Part shown: positions 1 through 4,828 of the stretch, piece by piece | How the letters are laid out: the number at the start of each line of letters is the position of its first letter | Position numbering within the stretch: position 1 is the stretch's first letter | Source: Desulfobacterales bacterium | GTDB lineage: Bacteria > Desulfobacterota > Desulfobulbia > Desulfobulbales > BM004 | Assembly (NCBI GenBank): GCA_012974315.1 | Contig: JAAXQI010000155.1 | Span: forward strand, 1-5,502 | Reading direction: 5' to 3' | DNA length: 5,502 bases | The notes under the pieces: generated by a model | Told to the model about the DNA's origin: nothing | The model's input: only the letters and a program-made list of their open reading frames with translations | Databases searched by the model: none | Program-made: the position numbers and the translations under genes

Positions 1-9
1 TCTTCAGTG

Positions 10-38
10 CTTACAGTTATCTGTATACAAAATATATA
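10..38 (+). promoter_or_regulatory. Possible sigma70 promoter for the DUF4395 gene
   Basis: CTTACA at 10-15 (four of six matches to TTGACA) and TATATA at 33-38 (four of six to TATAAT) are separated by 17 bp, in the AT-rich leader of the gene starting at 71. The leader also holds the palindrome TGTATACA at 22-29 and the inverted repeat TACAG-N4-CTGTA at 12-25, either of which could be an operator. The AT richness makes chance -10 matches likely, so this is tentative. Confidence 0.35.
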
Positions 39-57
39 TAGGTAAACAAACCTCACT

Positions 58-63
58 GGAGGA
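58..63 (+). promoter_or_regulatory. Ribosome binding site of the DUF4395 gene
   Basis: GGAGGA lies 7 nt upstream of the ATG at 71. It is a near-perfect Shine-Dalgarno match at ideal spacing and fixes the start of the gene. Confidence 0.8.
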
Positions 64-70
64 TAATACA

Positions 71-598
71 ATGACTGCTCTTACTCCTACAACAAAAAGA
101 CGCCTGGAGATCCAGGGTTTTACTGAAGTCGATCGCGTGGTTCTTGAAGAAACAGCCCCATGGCTGGGGTTTCCGTACGGGCTTTGTGCAGCTCTTGCCG
201 CTGTTGGCGTCATATTAGCCTCGCCGGTTATCCTGCTTGGCCTGACATTTTTTTCAGCCTGGGGTGCGGCATCCCCCGTACACCCTTTTGATTATATTTA
301 TAACTACGGCATTCGCCATGCAACCGGTACAGGACCTTTTCCGAAACGGGGTGCCCCGGGACGCTTCGCTTGTGGCCTTGGCACCGTCTGGCTCGTGGCA
401 ACAGCCGGGGCGTTTTACACAGGGATGATGCTTACCGGATATATTCTCGGCGCTCTGCTTGTCATGGTGGCATTGCTTGTCAGCACGACCCATTTTTGTA
501 TTCCTTCGCTTACCTACAGGTCGATCTTCGGTTTTCCGCCAAAGACCGGGGATGATGAAGGCATGACGTGTAAAACAGGGTTACTGTGTAACAGGTAG
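71..598 (+). CDS. DUF4395-like small integral membrane protein
   Basis: This encodes a 175-residue membrane protein of unknown function. After a charged N-terminus (about residues 1-30) there is a long hydrophobic stretch at about 36-62. A polar loop at 63-98 contains HPFDYIYNYGIRH and ends in GRFACGLG, and two more hydrophobic segments follow at about 101-118 and 120-140. The segment after the last helix, HFCIPSLTYR (141-150), together with the RFA..LG motif before the second helix, resembles the DUF4395 family, whose members are small inner-membrane proteins of roughly this length ending in a Cys-containing motif near a Tyr. The C-terminal tail is polar and carries two further Cys (167 and 173). 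DUF4395 proteins are sometimes found near thioredoxin-like or sulfur-transfer genes, but no such neighbour is visible here. The ATG at 71 is supported by GGAGGA 7 nt upstream. The gene is convergent with the next one and is followed by a terminator. Family assignment is from pattern memory and moderate; function is unknown. Confidence 0.72.
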   Translation: MTALTPTTKRRLEIQGFTEVDRVVLEETAPWLGFPYGLCAALAAVGVILASPVILLGLTFFSAWGAASPVHPFDYIYNYGIRHATGTGPFPKRGAPGRFACGLGTVWLVATAGAFYTGMMLTGYILGALLVMVALLVSTTHFCIPSLTYRSIFGFPPKTGDDEGMTCKTGLLCNR

Positions 599-621
599 AA
601 AACATTCAGGGACAACTCCTG

Positions 622-656
622 CGGAAACCGGGGTCTGTCCCCGGTTTTCCGTTTTT
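622..656 (+). terminator. Rho-independent terminator after the DUF4395 gene
   Basis: A left arm at 622-633 (CGGAAACCGGGG) pairs with a right arm at 639-651 (CCCCGGTTTTCCG). The stem has 12 base pairs with one bulged T at 648 and a 5-nt loop (TCTGT), and is followed directly by five T at 652-656. It starts 23 nt after the stop codon at 598. The hairpin also lies just beyond the stop of the convergent gene at 666, but read on the minus strand it has no U-tract, so it should work mainly for plus-strand transcripts. Confidence 0.85.
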
Positions 657-665
657 AATTATCTT

Positions 666-1643
666 TCAACATCCTTTCAGGCACTTGCCGTCACCATCAA
701 ACTCCATGGTTCGGCCGCTCAATGGAATGTGTACAGGAATATCCTTAATCATACTTTCAAAAAGCGCAGTCCTGGTCCCTGGTTTGACCGTACCTTTTTC
801 CGTGGCAGCTTCATTCATGTGATGGGGAATCACCGCCCTGGGATGGATCAGCTCGTTGATGGAATAGGCGGCCTCCTTCGGCCCGGAGGTGTATATGCCC
901 CCCGCATTGATAACAGCCAGTTCCGCGCCGTAAAAACCGCGGACCGTGACATCCTGGTCGGCGGAAATGCCGCTGTCACCGGAAAGATAAACCACCAGCC
1001 CATTGGAAAAATTCAGGATATAGCCGTTATCAGGCCCGGCATAGGCGGTCAGCCCGTCATGATCGAGCAGGACCCCAAGCTCTTTGTTCAGGAAACCGGT
1101 TCCTATACCATTGCTGTGGGTAACCGGCACGATGGCAATCCGCACCCCGCCTACCTGGCGCTCGCCCCCGAAACGCAGGACCTCCACCTGGTCGGAAGAA
1201 CCTCCGGCTGCCTTCACCCTGGTCTGCATGAATTTATGCATCTCCCCGCCGAGAAGGGCCTTGGCCTTCTTTCCAACAACAATGTCCGCGGTATTTGAGT
1301 TGGGAACAGTTTCAACTTCGGTCTGCGGTTTTGCACAGGTGCCGTTCCCGGTTTTTGATATGCGCCTGTCCCCCAGGTGGTCAACATGCATGCCGCTCAG
1401 CAGGACCGCATCTATTTTTCCCAGGCGCGGATCTCCAGGCCCGGCTATGGTCCGGCCTGCATCAAAAAGCAGCCGCGTGCCGTCCGGGTCTTCAAACAGC
1501 ATGGCCCGGTCACGGCTGCAGAATTCACCGTCATGACTTCCTAATGGAGTGATCTTGACAGTTTGGGAAAATGCAGCTGCTGAAAACAGCAAAGATACAG
1601 CAATGGCAGCAAAGCAAACCCGGAATGATAATTTAGTCATCAT
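666..1643 (-). CDS. Secreted metallo-beta-lactamase-fold hydrolase, metal motif altered
   Basis: This encodes a 325-residue protein. Residues 1-26 look like a Sec signal peptide: Lys4 and Arg8, a hydrophobic core at 9-24, and likely cleavage after AFS26. The mature protein would therefore be exported to the periplasm. The metallo-beta-lactamase fold is indicated in order by LLFDAG (58-63), SGMHVDHLGD (83-92), VTHSNG (174-179), SGDSG (221-225) and IPHH (272-275). Likely metal ligands are H86, D88, H89, H176, D223 and H274 or H275. The first His of the usual HxHxDH motif is Gly84 instead, so metal site 1 may be incomplete. Substrate cannot be told; lactonase, phosphodiesterase-like and other hydrolases share this fold. 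Residue numbers are from the ATG at 1643. A second ATG at 1640 directly follows and is 6 nt from the GGGAGG ribosome site, against 3 nt for the first, so it may be the true start. It lies downstream of pdsS on the same strand with a 146-bp gap. Confidence 0.85.
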   Translation of the reverse strand: MMTKLSFRVCFAAIAVSLLFSAAAFSQTVKITPLGSHDGEFCSRDRAMLFEDPDGTRLLFDAGRTIAGPGDPRLGKIDAVLLSGMHVDHLGDRRISKTGNGTCAKPQTEVETVPNSNTADIVVGKKAKALLGGEMHKFMQTRVKAAGGSSDQVEVLRFGGERQVGGVRIAIVPVTHSNGIGTGFLNKELGVLLDHDGLTAYAGPDNGYILNFSNGLVVYLSGDSGISADQDVTVRGFYGAELAVINAGGIYTSGPKEAAYSINELIHPRAVIPHHMNEAATEKGTVKPGTRTALFESMIKDIPVHIPLSGRTMEFDGDGKCLKGC

Positions 1644-1646
1644 CTT

Positions 1647-1652
1647 CCTCCC
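1647..1652 (-). promoter_or_regulatory. Ribosome binding site of the metallo-beta-lactamase-fold gene
   Basis: Read on the minus strand, GGGAGG lies 3 nt before the ATG at 1643-1641 and 6 nt before the adjacent ATG at 1640-1638. The spacing favours the second ATG, a difference of one residue. Confidence 0.7.
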
Positions 1653-1682
1653 GTTTAAAAATTTATCTGGCCTGACTAGTAC

Positions 1683-1713
1683 ATGATATTCCCTAAATCG
1701 TCTGGGAAGTCAA
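1683..1713 (-). promoter_or_regulatory. Weak candidate promoter for the metallo-beta-lactamase-fold gene
   Basis: On the minus strand TTGACT (plus 1708-1713, five of six to TTGACA) is followed after 19 bp by TATCAT (plus 1683-1688, five of six to TATAAT). Both boxes are good, but the 19-bp spacer is longer than the preferred 17. The rest of the 1644-1789 gap holds AT-rich sequence and no gene I can support. The gene may alternatively be read through from pdsRS, since I see no convincing terminator after pdsS. Confidence 0.35.
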
Positions 1714-1789
1714 TAATGATTGAGAAATGAGGAGGGAAGATATGGAGATTGAGTATATTATATAAAATAAATCTGTCGCCTTTATTATT

Positions 1790-3940
1790 TTAAGATACCG
1801 GCAGTGCCACTGTAACAGCAACGCCGCTTATCCCATCCTCTCTGTTTTTTGCCATAATGCTTCCCCCATGAAACTCTGCTATTTGCCTTGCCACATAAAG
1901 ACCAAGGCCCAGGTGTGATTTTTTGTTTGATTTCTTGCGTATTGACACCATTGAATCAAAGATCTGTTCCTGTAACTCAAGGGGGAGTTCCGGTCCTTCA
2001 TTAATGATGCTGATCCGGGCTTGCCCGTTTTCTTTGCTGAGCCTGATTGTTATGGGGTTGTCAACAGCACTGAAATCAACACCGTTTTCAATGAGCTTGT
2101 CGAGCATTTGGCGGATGCGGATCGGGTCTCCATAAAACGGTATTGGCTCCTCCGGGAATTCCAGGACAAAATTGTTTTCTGGAAATGTCTGCTTATAATC
2201 ATCCCGTACCCAGACAATAAGAGCTTCTTTCAGGTCAAAGCCGGTTTGCTCATCCAGTTTCAAGGCATCTTCAAGTAAGGTTGCTTCCCGGATATTGCCC
2301 ATCATGGACTCTATCCGTTTAACATTTTCCTTTATACCCGAAAGGTGATTTTTCACCTCGACGTCCCCGTGGGCAATCTTCTTTTCAAGGTTGGAAAGGG
2401 AGGCGCTGATACCGGCAATTGGAGTGCGGATTTCATGTTCCAGGTTGTCAGCCATTTTTTCCTGGTAGGTATTGTACTCTTTTAACCGCGCCAGCATTCC
2501 GGCAAACCAGCGGGACAGGTCGCCAATTTCATCCTGCACCTTTGAGGCCTTATACGTGTCTCTGATTCTTCCGTCCGGGCCAATGGCGTTTTCCGTTTGT
2601 GCGGCAAGTTTTCTGATCCTTCCAGAGAGCCTTGAGGCAAAGGCAATGAGAACAAACCCACCAAGGAGAAATACGATTAAAGTAATATCTACGGTTTTCT
2701 CAATTATCCTGTTCTTTTCAGTAAGTATGTTATTTGTTGCCTGTTCAACCAAAACTGTTCCAATCACTTTATTGCCATATTTAATAGGTTCCCCGGCAAC
2801 CAGTATCTCTGCATCTGAATTTTCCAGGGGGCGGCGACTGGTAAAGGATTGCTTACTTCGTATGGCCTTTTTAATATCGAGATCATCAATTTGTATAAAG
2901 TATCTGGAGTTCTGTGAACGCTCCTCTTTATATCTATCAGAGAAAAAGGCATAAATTGGTTTCAGCAGACTTTTCAGGGAGAAGCTGTTTTGACTTTCAA
3001 TCCTGAATCGATCGGGTTCGCCATAGTATTGACCAACACTTGCCCGCTGCCGAAGACGGCTGTCTATTATCCGTATCCTTGCAGATGAGCTGTGCAGCGC
3101 TGATAAAATACTTTCCAGCATCGGGGAGCGGACCAACAGGAAACCCAGGTCAGAGGACTGGCTGGTGCCACTTGTACCCACCACGGTATTGAGTTTTCTG
3201 GTTAGCGGATCATCAACATCTGCAATGGCAAAGGAGATACGGCCGTTTTTCACCATTGCAACAGGCAGGCGGATCTCTATGGTATAGCCATCCAAAGTCT
3301 GACGCCAGTACCCCCTTATATCGAGCTCGGTTTTTTCAGGGAAATAGTTTAAAGGGTCTTTGCGCATGAGATGCCCGTTAACCCGGCTGCTCTCAAACGG
3401 GGAAAGAAAATAGCGGTTAAGCTGGCCCTCGTATTGGCCCTGCACCGCGATTTGCAGGTGATCGCTTTTGTTTAATCCGCCATACGCTTTATCACGGAAA
3501 ATGACAGAGTCATCATTGACCATGAACAGTGCATAATAGAACTTGTCCCGTTTGCCTATGATATGTTTGAAGTTTAACGTATCATCATTATAGATCCCGT
3601 AGTTCTCAAGGACATTGTCAAAGCCGTAATATTTCGCCTGGGCCAGGAGATCCTGCCAATCGTCCGTAAAACCATCCAGCTCAATTTGACTGCTGATCAG
3701 TTCAGCGTGAATTTCTTTTTGTTCGTCAAAAGATTCGAGGATATTGCTTTCAAAAAGATCCGGGCGCTCATTCAGGATGGTGGAAACTGCCTGGGCGGTG
3801 AGGGATAGTGCCTGTTCCTGTGCGAACAGGAAATAGTCTTTCATCTGGGAGGCATACCAGAAACCAATGAGGGGAATTGCAAGGAGTAGGACCGAGACCA
3901 GGGCCAGCTTGACCCTCAGGGTGAAAAAACGAAAGCCCAT
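1790..3940 (-). CDS. pdsS: Sortase-system sensor histidine kinase PdsS
   Basis: This is a 716-residue inner-membrane sensor kinase, partner of PdsR. Its order is: transmembrane helix 1 at about 8-30, a large periplasmic region at about 31-416, helix 2 at about 417-438, HAMP at about 436-490, a dimerization helix with phospho-acceptor His502 in HEIRTP, and a C-terminal ATPase domain. The ATPase domain has the N box (LIENGVDFS, Asn619), a G1-like NEGPELP (647-653), the F box IFDSM (660-664) and the G2 box LGLGL (677-681). Residues about 86-245 begin LDGFTDDW and continue with strands resembling a CBM9/DOMON-like ligand-binding domain; AGEPI...IGTVLVEQ (382-400) looks like a membrane-proximal sensor element. 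Length, architecture and the VIT-domain gene nearby match the proteobacterial dedicated sortase system kinase family. I chose the ATG at 3940 because it sits 2 nt after the pdsR stop with a GGTGGA site 7 nt upstream and gives a basic N-terminus before helix 1. A GTG at 3955, overlapping pdsR by 13 nt, is the alternative. Probably co-transcribed and translationally coupled with pdsR. Confidence 0.9.
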   Translation of the reverse strand: MGFRFFTLRVKLALVSVLLLAIPLIGFWYASQMKDYFLFAQEQALSLTAQAVSTILNERPDLFESNILESFDEQKEIHAELISSQIELDGFTDDWQDLLAQAKYYGFDNVLENYGIYNDDTLNFKHIIGKRDKFYYALFMVNDDSVIFRDKAYGGLNKSDHLQIAVQGQYEGQLNRYFLSPFESSRVNGHLMRKDPLNYFPEKTELDIRGYWRQTLDGYTIEIRLPVAMVKNGRISFAIADVDDPLTRKLNTVVGTSGTSQSSDLGFLLVRSPMLESILSALHSSSARIRIIDSRLRQRASVGQYYGEPDRFRIESQNSFSLKSLLKPIYAFFSDRYKEERSQNSRYFIQIDDLDIKKAIRSKQSFTSRRPLENSDAEILVAGEPIKYGNKVIGTVLVEQATNNILTEKNRIIEKTVDITLIVFLLGGFVLIAFASRLSGRIRKLAAQTENAIGPDGRIRDTYKASKVQDEIGDLSRWFAGMLARLKEYNTYQEKMADNLEHEIRTPIAGISASLSNLEKKIAHGDVEVKNHLSGIKENVKRIESMMGNIREATLLEDALKLDEQTGFDLKEALIVWVRDDYKQTFPENNFVLEFPEEPIPFYGDPIRIRQMLDKLIENGVDFSAVDNPITIRLSKENGQARISIINEGPELPLELQEQIFDSMVSIRKKSNKKSHLGLGLYVARQIAEFHGGSIMAKNREDGISGVAVTVALPVS

Positions 3941-3942
3941 AG

Positions 3943-4635
3943 TTATTCCACCCACCGGTATCCCATGCCATATTCCGTCTGAATACAGTCAAATCCGGAA
4001 TCTATCTCCTTGAATTTTCCCCGTATCCGTCTGATATTGGCTGCAATGGCATTATCCGTGATATTGGTGTTCGCTGCATCCATGAGCTGAGTATGGTTTT
4101 TGAGGTTCCCGGGTCTTTTTATCAGGGCTTTCAACATCCAGAATTCTGTCAGTGTGAGACGTACAGGATTATTCTCCCAGGTGACTTCCATGCGGTCCTC
4201 ATTTAAAACAAGAGGGCCGCGTACCAGGTTGCTCGCCTGTTCTATTGGTTTTGAGACTGCGTCCAGAAAGCGAAACAGGGAAGAAACCCGTACCGGCAGG
4301 AAATCAAGTGTTGTCGTGTCCTTGAACAGATAATCAGTAGCACCAAGCCGCATTGCTGATACCCGGTCCATATCACTGTTTAAGGCGGTGAGAAAGATGA
4401 TTGGCAGTATGTCGGATCTGGTGCGCAGAAAACTGCAGAGTGTAAAGCCGCCATCCCTTTCATCCTCAAGCATAATGTCGAGGATTGCCATGTCAGGAAG
4501 TTTTTCGCTGAAGGCTTCCTGGGCCTCGGGTCGATTCGTATAGGCACTGACCGTATACCCTTCCAGCTGCAGAGCCTCGGTGTAATTTTTCCTGAGCTCA
4601 GTGTCGTCTTCAACAATTGCAATGTGTCGTGCCAT
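3943..4635 (-). CDS. pdsR: Sortase-system response regulator PdsR (OmpR family)
   Basis: This is a 230-residue cytoplasmic DNA-binding response regulator. The receiver domain (about 2-120) has the acidic pocket E9-D10-D11, the phospho-acceptor D53 in AILDIML, the switch Thr83 in FLTAL and the conserved Lys105 in YLFK. The C-terminal winged-helix domain (about 141-228) has LTLTEFWMLKAL, the recognition-helix region NAIAANIRRIRGKF and the typical end EYGMGYRW. The start MARHIAIVEDD is typical of the dedicated sortase system regulator family, which pairs with PdsS beside a sortase and its VIT/VWA substrate. The ATG at 4635 is preferred because GGGAGAGGG lies just upstream. The in-frame ATG at 4650 would add five residues but has no ribosome site and overlaps that purine-rich stretch. 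The gene is divergent from the substrate gene, which suggests it acts on the shared 193-bp control region; that role is inference. Confidence 0.92.
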   Translation of the reverse strand: MARHIAIVEDDTELRKNYTEALQLEGYTVSAYTNRPEAQEAFSEKLPDMAILDIMLEDERDGGFTLCSFLRTRSDILPIIFLTALNSDMDRVSAMRLGATDYLFKDTTTLDFLPVRVSSLFRFLDAVSKPIEQASNLVRGPLVLNEDRMEVTWENNPVRLTLTEFWMLKALIKRPGNLKNHTQLMDAANTNITDNAIAANIRRIRGKFKEIDSGFDCIQTEYGMGYRWVE

Positions 4636-4639
4636 ATTA

Positions 4640-4648
4640 CCCTCTCCC
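4640..4648 (-). promoter_or_regulatory. Ribosome binding site deciding the pdsR start
   Basis: Minus-strand GGGAGAGGG ends 4 nt before the ATG at 4635, with the GGAG core 8 nt away. It supports 4635 over the ATG at 4650, whose own upstream sequence (CGCATCTGA) has no Shine-Dalgarno match. Confidence 0.7.
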
Positions 4649-4662
4649 ATTCAGATGCGAAT

Positions 4663-4691
4663 ATCATACAGTAATTGTATGGAACTGCAAA
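4663..4691 (-). promoter_or_regulatory. Likely sigma70 promoter of pdsRS
   Basis: On the minus strand TTTGCA (plus 4686-4691, four of six to TTGACA) is separated by 17 bp from TATGAT (plus 4663-4668, five of six to TATAAT). The start of transcription would fall about 20 nt upstream of the pdsR ATG. The -10 box overlaps a perfect inverted repeat listed separately. Confidence 0.5.
4665..4681 (-). promoter_or_regulatory. Inverted repeat over the pdsR -10 box, candidate operator
   Basis: CATACA at 4665-4670 and TGTATG at 4676-4681 form a perfect 6-bp inverted repeat around the spacer GTAAT. The repeat overlaps the candidate -10 box at 4663-4668 and the promoter spacer, a placement expected for a repressor or autoregulatory site. 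OmpR-family regulators more often bind direct repeats, so which protein binds here is open. Confidence 0.4.
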
Positions 4692-4753
4692 ACCAGGAAT
4701 TGCTCTTGTCATAATTCATCATTTTTATGGGAATAAGCATCATAATCTGCCTA

Positions 4754-4781
4754 TTGGGTTGTCATTATCGTTCGCTATATA
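4754..4781 (+). promoter_or_regulatory. Weak candidate promoter for the VIT-domain substrate gene
   Basis: TTGGGT at 4754-4759 (three of six to TTGACA) and TATATA at 4776-4781 (four of six to TATAAT) are 16 bp apart, giving an untranslated leader of about 40 nt before the ATG at 4829. A better -35-like TTGTCA at 4759-4764 is too close (11 bp) to the same -10. A poor -35 box would fit a promoter that needs an activator such as PdsR, but this is inference. Confidence 0.3.
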
Positions 4782-4817
4782 TGGTTCCAGGAAAAGTGTT
4801 TCAGGATAAACCAGAAA

Positions 4818-4822
4818 GGGGG
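4818..4822 (+). promoter_or_regulatory. Ribosome binding site of the VIT-domain substrate gene
   Basis: GGGGG, within AAAGGGGG, lies 6 nt before the ATG at 4829. The two in-frame ATGs further upstream, at 4727 and 4781, have no such site, so this decides the start. Confidence 0.65.
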
Positions 4823-4828
4823 CAGAGT

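Noticed and set aside
12..25. LexA/SOS-type box in the leader of the DUF4395 gene
   Set aside because: The half sites are in the order ACAG...CTGT, the reverse of the CTGT-N8-ACAG arrangement of the enterobacterial LexA box.
729..1552. Plus-strand open frames of up to 189 codons opposite the metallo-beta-lactamase-fold gene
   Set aside because: They lie antisense to a gene with clear motifs and a signal peptide, and their translations show no recognisable domain or good ribosome site.
1731..1765. GGAGG at 1731-1735 followed by a 7-codon open frame (ATG 1742 to TAA 1765) on the plus strand
   Set aside because: The ribosome-site match is good but the frame is tiny, in an AT-rich gap with no following plus-strand gene it could attenuate; probably chance.
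1763..1792. AT-only imperfect hairpin just after the pdsS stop as a terminator
   Set aside because: The arms (TAAAATAAA at 1763-1771 against TTTATTATTTTA at 1781-1792) pair only with A-T and need a bulge, so the stem would be too weak.
2472..2954. A 160-codon plus-strand open frame opposite pdsS
   Set aside because: It is fully antisense to the HAMP and sensor part of pdsS, and its translation looks like a frame shadow.
4712..4828. Upstream extension of the substrate gene to in-frame ATG at 4727 or 4781
   Set aside because: The frame is open back to the TAA at 4712, but neither ATG has a ribosome site, and the ATG at 4781 overlaps the candidate -10 box; 4829 has GGGGG at 6 nt.
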